From assembly GCA_900708905.1 (NCBI GenBank), contig CAADRB010000013.1:619576-683575 (forward strand): a stretch of 64,000 nucleotides of DNA, given 5' to 3'. This document shows positions 34,704 to 48,119 of the stretch, piece after piece. A program made the translations under genes and the position numbers. The notes beneath the pieces are model-generated. The model did no database searches. It was not told the origin of the DNA and was given only the letters and a program-made list of their open reading frames with translations. How positions within the stretch are numbered: the first letter of the stretch is position 1; each line of letters opens with the position of its first letter. The stretch comes from Hymenolepis diminuta (Eukaryota; Platyhelminthes; Cestoda; Cyclophyllidea; Hymenolepididae).

Positions 34704-37454
34704 AGGACTCCTCCTCAATTGATCCTTTCCTTCCTCACCCAAAAATCAGGCGCCAGCATTGTCACTACTTCATCGCTCTCTCACCTTCACTTCGCCATAT
34801 ATCTCAGTTTACTTCTGACTCGCTCCACATTTCAATAGCCAAATTATCTCTCTTCTTCCATCGCATTTAACCTGAATGGGCTCATCTCTATCCAGCAATT
34901 ATGGTTGGTCGTGAAGACAAACGCGCTGTTCTCTCTTTCCCTCTATTTACTCTCCTGCTCTCTCCACTCTGTCCTATTTTCTTCACTAACTGCAACAATG
35001 ACGATGATGGTATTATCCAATGTAATTAGAGCGTCTCTTTCTCCACATCTCAGAGTGTTTTTTAGCTTTGTTTGGAATTGCTATCGGGTAGTACTGTTTA
35101 CTGGGATGAGCACGGTACTATTGGTACTATAAAGCTTTGGATGACTAAACTCTACTCTAGAACAGCTTAAATACCAGTTTCAGAGTGTCAAAAGTTAGGA
35201 CTCGATGTAAAAATGGGGTTGCTATCGTTTCAGGTTTTGTTTATCACAGTATGCTTAATAGAAAACCAGATATCAGAGTAAATTTTAATTAAGAATCGAA
35301 GAAGAATCAGGAGACTTTGAATTTGCGTGGTTGTGTGAATGATGACAAAGATACCTGATGACAGACGGCTTTAGATCGTAGAGCTTTATTCGTCGAATCG
35401 TCCTAATCATCGACTTATGGATTATTCTTGAATCAGTATTCTCTTAGTAATTTAGTAATCCCAAAATTGGCCTTAGCTTCTGATTCGTCATGTTATACTG
35501 GTTGTTTATCACAACTAAGAAGGTCAGCCTTAGTAAATGGTTAAATTGCTCGCCGAAGGATGACTGAAGGATTAGGCAATGAATTCAAGTGCACAGTGTC
35601 GGAGAGGGATGTCTCAAAAAGAAGAGGACAGTTGTTGGAACTGAAATGTCCATGACTATCAACTGATTTTTTATCTTTTACAATATCGTTATTGTTTGTT
35701 TTTTCATGAGCATGCTTTTAACGCTAAAAGTGCTCGAAGTTGAGTGCATCTTATCATCTTGGTCGAAAAAAATGAATAATTTTACATTAGGTCTAACTAT
35801 AATAAAGTAGTTCCTGGGAAAAGCAAAATTACCTTTATAAACCTTGTCCCGATACTTTTAATGACTAAGAAAGTACAATAGTTTAATAATTATCAGCGTT
35901 GAACAGAGGACCATCTCAAGCTAGCGGCCTTCGAATGTCAACTATTTGCATCATTTGCAATATAGAACTTAGGCAGAAACTGTAGCTATGGCCAGTGGAA
36001 AGTTGGGCCATTGATTCATGTTTCCACGGCAAGACATAATGATCTCCATTTTCTTTCATCTGAAGAAAAGAAACCGTAAAGCAGTCGAATATGAGTGAAG
36101 AAGAGAAGATTGAGTATTAAGTTTTGAAGTTCTAAAATTCAAATTAGCCCACTGAGTTCTTGTCTGAATTGAAGTTCACGATGTTCAGAATTTGACAATT
36201 TAAGGAATTAGCTGACGTTGGGAATGTGACTATTTATGAACTTGTAGTATCTTCGCACATTGATACATAGGCCTGCTCCGTCTCTTTGCATATTGCGCGT
36301 ATACTGACTTACACCTCTACCCTAACTGACAAGTGCTCATCAGTGAACAAGAAGCGTGGAATAAGTCAACCGCTTTATCCCCCGAGTTCATTTTTCTACT
36401 TCTTGCTATCTTCTCTCGCTCATTTCTAATTGTCAAATGTGCATTTTGTTTCAATCCTACAAGTGGTCTTCTCACTCGAGAAAGGCTCTCTTGTTCCGTC
36501 AGCCTAAGGAAGACCATAAGTTCTGAGATGATTACTAACCTAATATGGTGGAGCTCTTAGATTAGCTTACTGACAGCATTAGAGCTACTTCGAATTCACT
36601 TTCCAATAATTATCGATAATCTCCTTTCAGAGATCTCAAAAGTCTTCAGCGACGCGCTAAAATGAAAAGAAAATCCGAAAAGCTTTAGGGATCTCTGTGT
36701 TCTTTTATTTTTCCTTTGAATCGTGAAATATTAATCAAATATCCACAGCTTTTTATCATTATGTCAGATTAATTTACTATGAAATGAAAACTCCATGTTC
36801 AAGCTGTCATTCACACCACTTTGCGAACTCGGTAAATTAAATTGGCGGGTTCATTACGATGAGGTGCACTGTGGATATGCTTTTAATGACTTATGGTAAT
36901 TTGTAATTATTGAATCTACGTATCTTAAAGTGCAGGTGTGCCCTTAGTTTTCATCGTTTATCATTCAAATTTTAAAAAATCACCCTCGAAACGAAATCGT
37001 TTTATGAAATCAGCCTGATTTGAACGGGGGCTTTTTAATTTTGAAAGATAAAGAATGTTTTATTTGAAAATTGTTATTTTTTCTTGGACCGATTTCATTC
37101 CTCATTATTTTCTTGAAATACGCTCATGTCAATCTAGATAGATTCTATAAATTCGAAATTTTGCTAATACAATTAAATGGAAGACCAACATGTCGTAGTG
37201 CTCAACGTGTTCATTTTCTCGATCCTATTAAACATATTTCCTATTTGCAAATGCTTAAAATCAGATATCAGTTGTAAATGAACAGTTTAATGGCGATCAT
37301 ATATCGTTTCCATTAGTGATTCAATCATTATCTTCATGCTGACGGTTCAGTCACCAACACACACATTTGTGAATTCGAAGGCCTAGCTTGGCCAATCATC
37401 GATTAATATACAGGGATCAGAGTGACCGACCGAAATGATTAAAACTTTTTTTAG
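34704..37454. other. SHOC2 3' flank and spacer
   Basis: Starts with the presumed SHOC2 3' UTR (pyrimidine-rich to about 35000). An AATAAA at 35801-35806 is a possible but distant polyadenylation signal. I see no other gene; open frames at 34905-35132 and 36317-36560 lack recognisable features. Confidence 0.4.
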
Positions 37455-37571
37455 GGGAAGAGAGTAGCGACATGCCAGCTCTTCAGCAGGGAGGCTGCTT
37501 CAGGTCGACTCTATGAGTGTTTAAAACCGCTTCTCTTCAAAGAGTTGGCGACCTTCTTCACGCAAACTTAA
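37455..37571 (+). CDS. Orphan terminal exon candidate
   Basis: A strong acceptor-like tract (AACTTTTTTTAG, ending at 37454) is followed by 38 open codons and a TAA. The reading begins GKRVATCQLFSREAASGRLY and continues with Cys, Leu and Phe-rich residues to TFFTQT. Codon content looks more coding-like than the surroundings. I do not recognise the protein and found no upstream partner exon, so it may be chance. Confidence 0.2.
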   Translation, partial: GKRVATCQLFSREAASGRLYECLKPLLFKELATFFTQT

Positions 37572-40500
37572 TAGATATTACAACAGATATTCGGCATATC
37601 TAAAATCTTACAATCCGTTAGGAGAAATGCTTGCGAACCTCAATCTGAGTTGATGGAAGGAATGGTGGAGCAGCTATTATGGAAAACTTTTCAGGCACCT
37701 TTCTTGCAAACAAGAATTAACGCGTACGGTTGAATGCCCATATCATTGAATACTCACCAGCTGACATCTATATCACGACCTCTGACGTGGCACACCTATG
37801 TTTCGATAATTAGTGCTTACTATCGTGGATATACGTACTTACTTTAAAATTCCTCCAGGGATGTGGTAAAATTGCCTGATGAAAAATTCTTCAGCCGGTC
37901 GTGCAATGTTATTGTTGTGCCAAAACATTCGATATTATGTCTAAAATCATTTACTACTGAAAAAAACCTTATTAAAGTAACAGATGAACAAAGACGCAAA
38001 ACTAAACGATAGATATGTTGAATTGAGGGCAAGTGACCTCGCTTCGGTCACCATTTAGGAATTAAACGCCAGGTTTAATTGTGATAATTGAAGTTCCTTA
38101 CAGATATTCCTGATAACCTATCGACTGATAACCGACCTCCAGCAGTCATGTTCGTCGGGATATCCTGTACAATTTTAGTTGAAAAATTGGAGTCAGCTGA
38201 AGTAAACATTAATTATTATATAGTATCTGAAAAAATTTTAAAGAGGAAAGTTTTTTTGGAGAATTTATTTCTCATCTAGGACATCGCTCACTGATTTTCA
38301 TTTTGTTTTATTCTTCCTTCCCATGATTGTGTGCATCACGCATCCTCAACCTATAAGCGGTTCATCAATTCCCTGATTTATATTGCATCTACATCGTGAA
38401 TTCTACTCCCACACAAAAACAGTTTCCAACCTACTTGTTGCAAGAGTGCTGTCTTCTCTAAAATATATTGTTAACGATGTTGTTTCCCTCGTTTCTTGTG
38501 GTAACTCCTAAATTATAGCCATCCCTTACGATTAGTTTGGAATGTTTTTAGCCTTCCACCGCAGCACGATGACACAATAGTTACTGTTCAAAACATGAAT
38601 GCATCATGAGGAGAAATATTAGACAGGTCATGTTGCCAAAGGGTCCCCTTTCCACCTAACTCTTTTGTGACAAAACATGAGCATTATTAGTCATTTATCT
38701 TCCATTTCAAATTTTTCCCATATGTAAATGAAGGCAAACTGAAAAGACATCGAGCAGTTTCACTTTGTCCCGAGATGGACGATTTAAAACCCACGACTTG
38801 CCTTCATTTCCACAAGTCATTATTAATGAAAATGAATTTGCTTCTCCTGTTCCAAATATTTTGGAAGTTTGCATTTTTTCAATACGCAATGATCCAATCT
38901 TCGGCAATCTATCATGCACGAAGGTCTTTAGCTCCATATATCATACTGAACTCACCATATAATGAATGATACATTGCATTTAATCATACTCTAGAAGCCT
39001 ACATCATATTAAATCTGAGTAAACTATAAACATGACAATTTTTCTGTGATGACCCAGCCCTGTGTTAGCGAACAGCTTAAGTTATGCCGGGACAACAGTG
39101 CTCCAATTGAGAAATTGAATTGAAAAGGACTTACTGACCTAAACGATCAAAGAGCAGTTCTGAATGTTGGGCTTTCATGTAGAACCAAAGTGAAAATTAT
39201 GTGAAAATTTGGCGTGATAATGATTCATCCCGATTAATTTCCACACGTGGTAGATTCAAATTTTATGGAGTGGATGAAGGAGATCGTTGAAATTTCAAAA
39301 AAATAGAATATTTCGGAAGAAATTTCTTTTTACTTCATACAGTCATTTTCGCAATTGTGTTTAAACTAATGAACGAGATTGAACAATTTTATCCAGGAAC
39401 AATAAATTTAACAAGGGATCACACTTGTTCAGATTGATCTCCATTAATCCCAGTTTTAGTTTGTAAGATATGGCTGCGTATCGAGATGGGAGATTTTGCG
39501 ATGACAAACTTAGTTTTCAGAATTGAAGTGTTCAAGTTTCATTCATTACTCACCCTTCAAAAAGCTAACATTGAAAGATAACTACTTTCTACTAATTCGG
39601 GGAATGGATGAGATGGTTTGATCCATAGGGCAGAAAACTTTTACCTCTTCACTATTCAGCACTGATTCATATGTGTTTATACACTTTACAAAGGGCTTAA
39701 TGTCAATAATAAGGATGGAATCCCGATATGCCATGTTTAACCAAACTTTGTATTCTGTAAGGCATAAGACATCTACAGATTGCACATTTGAAGTCCATAT
39801 TAATGGTTAAGTTTGAGGAATAGGATCTTGTCGGTAGTGAATTCCCTTCTACAAACATTCGTCTACGATTGACAGTCTCGAACTTCACTATTTTTGCACT
39901 AATTTTCTCGAAAAGAAGCTATGTGCATTTTGAATTGCTGGCTCCCTTTAGCTACAAGAGTCCTGTTAAATGAAAGACGTCCCCGACGCCTTGATTAAAA
40001 CATATTAGCCATAAATTTCCATAGAATTTTCCTCTAGTAACTGATTCTACCGCTTTACAGGTCAAGGGCCTGACGTTCGGAGGAAAATCATCCCGTAGCT
40101 TAACTGTTTCATGGTGATCAACAATGAAGTGGAAAGATGCAAATTTATCAGTCTGAGAGATTAAGGAGTATTCTATAAGATAATTATTTTAAAATAACTT
40201 CAATAATGATATTCCTGACTATCTTGAATTAATGCTCATCAAATTGTGCAAATGCCATCTTCATTGGGGATCAAACTTGGATCACCAAATGAAGGCGGCC
40301 CACTTGAAACATAGGGCTAATTTATGTTAACATATTTTGCATTATTTTTAACAAATTGTTGAATTATGCATTCAAGGCTGAAATGTGATTTGAAAGTGAA
40401 TAATTTTGTTGTTGGCAGCATATTAAAAACGAGTCTTTCAGTATAGGGTGCCTACTGATGAAGCAAACAGTTGAAAAAAGGCCTATAAAGGGGAATATCC

Positions 40501-43182
40501 CGGAGAATACTGCCAAAAATGAGAAGAAGAAGAAGAAGTCAGTGGTCAAGGTGGAAAAGTCGAGTTGGATCGTTAACTAGTCCGCCGTCATGAAATCTGC
40601 CTGTCCATTATGCGCCTGTATTTTCCGCCTTTTTGAATTTGAAGCCTACGATAAAATGGAAGATAAATGATTAATACGCTTCAAGAATGGTTAACATTCT
40701 TGCAAAATTTCTGCTTTGTGTTTATTATAAGTAGCCAACATAGTGACTCTTTCAGCATTACCTCACAGAAAACATTTTTTCTAATAATTTTAAATTTTCA
40801 GCTTTTCCCAAGGAAAACTGGGATCATACGATCATCAGCTTTTCCTAAAATCGCTTTCCAGCTTGTGAATTTAGATGGAAGAAATGGAATCGAAGAACCT
40901 TTGAAATTATACCAAATATTATTTCAAATCATGAAATGTCAAGGTCAGTTTTGAAAAAGGTATTTACTGGAGCAGTTGATTAAAAAAAAATCAATATTGA
41001 AATCATTATAAAAATTAAATTGAAATGATATTTGGGGGTGGATCATTTTAGGCCTACTTACTGGCTCTAAGACGGCACCAATAAGTCAAGGTTACACAAT
41101 CAAGGAGGGAATTAAACTAGTCAGTTAGCTGACCCCACTCATGGGCACTCATGGGTATTAAATAATTAATTTTAAAAATTCAGCTTTGAAGGTCAGCGTT
41201 AGTCCTTATGAGTATATGAACCGCTCAATGCGTTCAGAATTCACGTTTGATGCCGCGATTTCATTATCTACTTCGTTTTGATTTTCCTTCTCATTTCTTG
41301 AAAAACTTGTTAGTCATTCCCCATGATTTGAAATTTTAAAATTGTCTCTACTTCGCCATGAATAAGAACACTAATTATTTAACATCTACCACCTCCATTG
41401 TCCATTTCCTTGGAAAATTTGGTAATTACATTTGATATAACGAAAAGTAAATGAATAACTGTTATTAAGTCCAGTAAATGAATTATTTTTAATATAAACA
41501 AGCGTTTCTTTTGGTGCTGCAAAAATTGTCGAAACTGCCGCCTGAGTTGGTGGCAATTTGGAGGAGGTTACATTTGATGGAGTTAGGAAAGTTGTGCTGG
41601 TACCAGGTAAAGCTATTTTAATTATCCGGCTGAGTTAGATTGGAGATGTCGCCTTTAAAATGAAAGGATTTAAACAACTTCCGAGAATCAGTAATTGGAT
41701 TTGAGATAGTTAGAGAGTATGCTGGATTTGAGAAATGGAATGACGGCGGAGAGAGGAATGCGGCACCAGCCGTTAAACAGTATATCATTACTTCCACAGG
41801 AGCGGTTTATGGAGCGACGTTAACCGTGAAATAAAGCTTTATCAACCTTAACATTTTGAAAAGGCAGTTCATAAACCTCCGGTAAGTTTGAAAATTGAGC
41901 TGTTGCTGCTACGAGGGTACCACACGCTTGACGTGTAACTGTCGAATTTAGTAACACAAATTAAATAATCACTTAACTATTTATATTTAAAAGAAAAAAA
42001 TGAAATTCGAGCCTAAAACGCAATTTATTTTTCTATTATATTTTTTAAATTTTATTCTAAAAATTATTTGTAAAAATACATTTTCCAGAATTAGGAGAAA
42101 AAAATGCAAAGTTATTCGTTGAATAAGCATCGGTATTTGCTGTAATTCTTTTGATATTTTAAACCGAAAGTAAATTATATATTTTTTATTTAATTTTATT
42201 TTTATAAATAAATTTAAAAGTGTAAAAGTACATGAATAGGAATCGATTTTATTAGTGGGACTCGACATTAGGGGCTATAAATAGACGAAGCCACTTAATG
42301 TTAAATTTATTCATAGAACACGAGATTATCTCGAGACATACATGGAGAAGAGTGGAGATATTTACGTAACTAAGCAGAGAGAGAGGAATTTGAGGGATTT
42401 TGCATAAAACGTCCGTGCTCTACGTTATGGAGATGGCAGGTACACGAGGCAATTCATTTGCATTTCCTCGAGCTTTGCCAAATACCAAATAAAATTGTGC
42501 ATTACTTGGCCCTAAATCCACTAAAAATAAAAATATTTCATTTACAATCTTCCCTTTTAAATATGAATTTTGTGTTTTAATATTTTTCTCTGTTTTTTTT
42601 TTTCGTTAGTGAAACTTACAATAACATGGAAAATGAGGACTTGAATGAAAGCGAAACTGCGTCCCTTACATTAATTTTCTCTCCGAAATCCTGGAAATCA
42701 AATGCATCAGAATGAAAAATGATTTAACGCGAACATTATTGAAGGGAGAACAAAAGTTGGTTCTACAGAGGCTTTAAAAGTACATTCTCATTTCCAGTAA
42801 AGGGAACGGAACATATATTTAAGATCTAACATATTTAAAATTGAATGGTTAGTTTAAATTTAACTTTTAAACTTCAGTTCCTGATTTAAAAAACGGCAAA
42901 GTTCTTCAACTACAGCACTAACACGAAGATTAGTTAAGAAAATCCGATTCAAGGTAATAAGAGAGGGAGGAATGAAAGAGTAGAATTGTTAAAAGTGGAA
43001 TATTTTCTGTTTATGTCCCTTTCGGTCTCAAAAATTGCACTTTTACCTTGTTTTGCTCCTCTTTCTTGTAGGAGAAACAATTTGAGAATACAATGCAATT
43101 CAAAGTGTCATAATTTTTATTTATTAAACGAAATTTTATTTTAGTGTTAACATCTTCATTTGAACTTTGCAGTTGCATTTAC
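37572..43182. other. Gene desert segment
   Basis: AT-rich DNA with no recognisable coding sequence. SINE-like pieces may occur near 38740-38810 (-), where a GTGGGTTTTAAATCG B-box-like element precedes GGACAAAGTGAAAC, and near 40250-40300 (-). A GC-richer block at about 41480-41610 is open on both strands and ends in GTAAAG on the plus strand, but neither translation is recognisable. Confidence 0.4.
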
Positions 43183-43326
43183 CTCCGCAAGATGGAAAGG
43201 TTTCAGCCGTTCCCAAAGCTGTGGAAGTTGGCCCAGACTTACTGAGCACTCTATTAATATGAAGACGGGAGTGGAGCCCACTTGCAGATGTTGGCTTTCT
43301 TCTGGCAACAGAGCTGGATCGTGAAA
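43183..43326 (-). CDS. Orphan internal exon candidate (144 nt)
   Basis: On the minus strand a 144-nt block is bounded by an acceptor (TTCTCATGCAG, ending at 43327) and a donor (GTAAATGC from 43182 down), exactly 48 codons and phase 0 at both ends. That frame reads FHDPALLPEESQHLQ, then STPVFILIECSVSLGQLPQL, then ERLKPFHLAE. A second minus frame is also open and Ser/Arg-rich. It is much GC-richer than its surroundings. I do not recognise the protein. If real, it belongs to a minus-strand gene with multi-kilobase introns. Confidence 0.35.
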
Positions 43327-46300
43327 CTGCATGAGAATTCAAATCTCCCTCCATGTGAATTAGTACTATTTTCCTCAACCGCCTTGAAAGCCATTCTCCA
43401 ATATCAGTGAACTTTTCACATATTCCAAGAATGTTAGGAGCATAGAGACTCCAGAGATACAGTTACTTTTGAAGCGAGAAAAAAATTTTATATTTCATTT
43501 TCTTTTCCACTTACTAACCGCAATATTGAAGGCTATGCACCTTAACCTCCAAATCTTGGTTCCACTACGAACATCCACTTATCATAATTTATATAATCAT
43601 TTGTCTTTGAGTGAATTTGAATTTTCTTTCATTGAATAAATTAATATATTCAGGAGTTACTTCAATAAAAACCTTATGACATTTCTCCCACCGGATTTCA
43701 TAAAATTAATCGCTGACATGGAATACTTTCTAACTAGACGGTTGATTTAGGAAAGAATTTAAACAAAGAATGACATTTGCGAACCAACAACAAATACAAC
43801 AAACTCTCAACACCTCCAAAGAATGGCACATAATATAAAATTTGTGAGCCCTATAATCCTGAAAATGCGGAAAAATTGAGCGTCAGGAGGAAAATAATAT
43901 AAATTAAGGGAGAATAAAAGATCAAAAAGTATGAAATTTTAATCGAGGGAAAATTATTGAACTCGTTAAATAGAAGGAAAGTCAAAGGGGAGTTGAAGGG
44001 AGAAGACCATTAAAAGTCTGTTACCTTTTTGAACTTTAGTTACACCTGAGACACACTTTCTAGTAAAGGGCAATGTCCTTCGCGACATGACCTGGTTATA
44101 TTCATATCTCCAATATGTATTGATCCTAGTGAGTGACTTGTCATGCCACCTCTGCTGATGCACACCGTTAAGTGTCAAAGAGAGGGTAGAAAGAGTGACT
44201 AAAGCCCGTTAAACAGAGTAGAGCTCGGCTGAGTTTACTCAAATTGGATTCTCATTGTACCTTAACGATAATCCTCTCGATCTTCAAAGCCGCGAATTGG
44301 TAGGAAATTAAGGTGATTAATATCAAATGGATGTATTTATTATCTGAAAGTGGAGAAAGTGGACAAGAACTAATAAAGGATCAGTGAAGCAAGACTACTG
44401 AAGTGAATAAATTTCGGCTCGGATGTAATTTCAGCAGAAAAATACGATTGAAGCATTTTCATTTAATTATAAATGCGACTCTTAATCAGGAAAGAGATTT
44501 ATCGCCTGACTTTCTCCTGCATGTGTACTCTTGCGAACTTCCGGAATGCATTTAACTTTTCCATCACTTTCCACTCTGTCTGAATTCTTGGCTTCAGGAG
44601 CGTATCATGTATTTTACATTCCCTAAAGTACTACCATAATTTGACATATATTTTCGCATTTTCGTACATCGTAAATCAACAAAGCATAACCTTTATAACC
44701 TCGTAGAAATTGCACCGGTACTTGCGTGCTCGATCACGTGTTGGTTGAAATTCTGGCTCTTGCCATTTAAACATTCTCCAGCTGTGAAAATGAAACATCC
44801 ACCACCGCCCAAGCCTCATTTTTTACTATTTTTCTACCAAAAACTTTAATTTGCTTTTGATATCTGTGATTTAGAAGATGAAAACACGATGGACAGATCG
44901 AGTATTAAGGTAAGTAGATTGTGGGTTAACGAATCACAAATCTAAGCTCGATATTTAAGTAGTTCGGATTACCTCACAGAATTCTCGATCTCAATGTTTT
45001 CATTCCGAATGTTTATGTATTATTTTAAAATCAAAAACAATTTTTGGTTGCATCAAATTTCATTATCAGTTCAATTTAAAGTTAATCATTTGATGTGCCC
45101 AAGATGCCATGCCCGACGCCAAATCATTTAGAATTGGATCTGCATGCATTACCTCCTGCAAGGTTTAAGTGTCCCACTTTAACCAAATTCCCATAAAACC
45201 GCTGAAATCAACGATGATAAATGGCATGCTTTCCTGAAAGAGAAAAATAAACAACCTGGAAATGATTAATTAGCCTTTTTTCCCTTCATTTGCCTTGAGC
45301 GAACATGGCTTTCAGAGCTTATATTTGTTAGGTATACCATTTTTATCCTGTTCAGAATGGTAGCAGCCGAATACCATGTTCAGTCGCTTTGCCTTCTCAA
45401 CTTTGGATATTTATTAATTTAATATCACGTCAAATTTCTTTAAGTGATATTTTCTGTGGACCATACAATTGTGATATCGAGTATCTTATTGGGATATTTA
45501 GTAAAAACGCCAGATTTTATCGATTACCAATTAAATTGGAATGAACTGTTTATCCCCATCGAGGATATCAAATTTAATGTCCATACCACGAGTTTTTTAA
45601 AGGAACCCCGTATAAACCTAGTGAAGAGGTAATAGAGTAAGTAGTGCTCTTCCAGGCCTTTATTTCTTTTAAATTTTATTACTATTTTTATTTTTTCCTC
45701 ATCGACTGGGTTTTGCTGCTCCTTGACGAATTAAGGGAATAGTTGTAGAAAACGCATATTGTGTGGCTTGTAAAGTTGTTTCATTTCAAACCAAAATTCA
45801 TTTGGATCATAAATTCTACTGAAGAATATTAAAGCGTTGTATCCCGGTTTCCTTTTCCCAATTTGCACGACAGAATTAGTCTATTTCGACCTTCAGCTCC
45901 CGGTGGAAGCTCCCGTTCGCTATTTTGATAATCCACCTCCCAAATATTCTGATTAGTTGCAGAAATAATGATCGTTTCCGGCCGCTAAATATTTATTATT
46001 TAGCTCCTGTCCGATTTCATCCAAATTTTATTAAACCACCTTACTTCGACACCAACTGAAGTATTCTTGATTGGTCAAATTATGATTAGAAATCAATATT
46101 TGGATTGCTCTATTAAAAGCAAACCTGATAGGTTGAATTAAATTTCAATGAAGATTATATTTGCTCGATATTTACTGAAAGTAGTCGCATATTATCTGGA
46201 GGTTGATTGCCAGTTTGTGGAAAATTATTTTTTTCTGATATGTTGTTCTTTGCTAATAATATTTTTGTGGCATTTTTTGGACATTTCTCCCTTGTCTCCT

Positions 46301-46524
46301 TCTTATAGACCTCAATAAATGACATATTGCATTATTCCGGATAATTTACTCTGAGTTAAGTCCTCATGTGTCACAAATTTGAGAATTTAATCTTCCAAAT
46401 ATTGGGCTTGCAATTAACCAGACAAATCTAAAAATGGGTGAGCAGAAGACTATTTCATTTGTTTTCCTAAATATGAATTTAATTTACAAGATAATTTCCA
46501 TATTATTGCTGTTAATGTCGAGTT
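43327..46524. other. Gene desert segment
   Basis: AT-rich sequence without recognisable genes or repeats. Short open frames such as 45444-45632 begin at non-ATG codons and show no motifs. Confidence 0.4.
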
Positions 46525-46901
46525 TGTGGGGTGCACAACGCTAACAAGGCTGATTGAATCACGTGCGCTAGAATTCACCACGGGAAGTGCGGTATGTAAC
46601 CGGTCGCGTTGAGAACAAGCGCGGTCGTGTGTGCGGAGACCTTCTCGACTAACCAGCAATCAAGATCCCTCCAGTCCAGCGTGGTTCTGTATTTAATGAC
46701 CAAGCTTTTGACGCACGGTGACAAGGAAGTGATCAATAAACCCTCTCCACTCAGCATCTTTCTCGTTCTTACCACGTTGGGCATAGCCAAGCTAATTTGG
46801 GAGTGAATTGATAAGAGAGGATTCTGTTAGAGGCTATTCGGACTGCTTAGGAGGATCACCTAGGTGAAGCAAAAAGACTTATTGGTGTAGCATCCGCTAC
46901 A
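46525..46901 (+). mobile_element. LTR copy 1 of a second LTR family
   Basis: This 377-base unit starts TGTGGGGTGC and ends CATCCGCTACA, and repeats at 47797-48119 with high similarity in the same orientation. TG...CA ends and an internal AATAAA (near 46736) fit an LTR. No target duplication is evident (AGTT before, AGGT after). It contains a 54-base segment near its 3' end that is missing from copy 2. No primer binding site or polyprotein follows, so it is either the 5' LTR of an emptied element or a solo LTR. Confidence 0.55.
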
Positions 46902-47796
46902 AGGTTGAGCAATAAAACTTTAAACATTTTGGTATTGGAAAGTATTTAATTAGGGAAGAAGCTTATTGGTCGATAAAGGGCATGAAAAGAAAAGGAGGTT
47001 TAAGAGAAGCAAGTATTAAATGCTGCATTTCAAGAGTCTTGCTTTATTTGAATTCTGGAGGTGCATATTCCCGTAGGCATATTGTTCACTGGATGATATG
47101 AAAATGTTACATGTCTGTTTGAGGAGTTCATGGGTAAAATTACGGTTATGGTATTCAGACCCGGTTGTATCAATAAAGCAGTCACATAACGGCAATTTGC
47201 TTATATCCTCTTCCTGTAAGGGATGTGAAATATAAAAAGACCGGGATATTTTTCTGACATAATGGAGGTCATTAGAGTTCAATAAACACAGATTAATTGA
47301 TTAATCTTTCCAAATACAGGACACAAAGATACTGATGCGTTATCAACAGGTCAGTTTTCCATTCAGTACCTCAAAATGCCCTTAAATTTTACCTCAGAAG
47401 AAAAAGAAAGTTATTTTGTAATTTAGAAACAATTTAGAGCTGTATTTTACAAAAAGGCCGAAATATATCAGTACAATAATTATAATTAATATAATAATTT
47501 ACATTAGAAAAATGAAATATGATTCCAATAGGCCTGTAGGAAGATTTTTCCGTTGAATTATAATTTTTAATTAAGGTAAAAACAAAATTTTAACTCTATC
47601 CTTCAACGCCGGGTAATTTTAAATAACCTCTTTACAGTCGGTATAACTGTTTTCAACTTTGAAGTGAAAAAGGGAAGAAATTTATTTATTCATTGACTTT
47701 TTCCCATGAATTAACATACTAATTTTTTTCAACAACTGGTAAGTTGGTTATCTCTATCTCCTCCTGCAATCTCTTCTCTAGAGATACACTTGAATG
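46902..47796. other. Segment between the two LTR copies
   Basis: About 0.9 kb of AT-rich DNA with no gag, protease, reverse transcriptase or integrase motif, and no primer binding site or polypurine tract that I can place. It is more probably ordinary host DNA between two independent LTRs than the inside of a non-autonomous retroelement. Confidence 0.4.
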
Positions 47797-48119
47797 TGTG
47801 GGGTGCATAACGCTAACAAGGCTGATTGAATCACATGGGTTAGAACTCACCACAGGAAGTGCAGGATGTAACCGGTCGCGTTGAGAACAAGCGCGGTCGT
47901 GTGTGCAGAGACCTCCTCAACCAATCAGCAATCAAGATCCCTCCAGTCTAGCGTGGTTTTGTATTTAATGATTAGGCTTTCGAATCACAGTAACAAGGAA
48001 GTGATCAATAAGCCTTCTCCACTCAGTATCCTTCTGGTTCTTACCACTTTGGGCATAGCATAGCTAATTTGGGAGTGAATTGATAAGAGAGGATTCTGTT
48101 AGGTGTAGCATCCGCTGCA
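47797..48119 (+). mobile_element. Solo LTR copy 2, AATG target duplication
   Basis: A 323-base unit with TGTGGGGTGC...CATCCGCTGCA ends, highly similar to 46525-46901 apart from a 54-base internal deletion. It is flanked directly by AATG on both sides (47793-47796 and 48120-48123), a 4-bp target duplication, showing that it inserted on its own and was reduced to a solo LTR. Short open frames inside it (for example 47881-48063) are not genes. Confidence 0.65.

Noticed and set aside
40040..40120. Exon-like segment after a CTTTACAG acceptor
   Set aside because: Only 18 codons before a stop and no partner exon; comparable segments arise by chance in the desert.
46609..46806. 65-codon frame repeated at 47881-48063
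   Set aside because: Both copies are inside the repeated LTRs; the frame is broken differently in each and has no domain.
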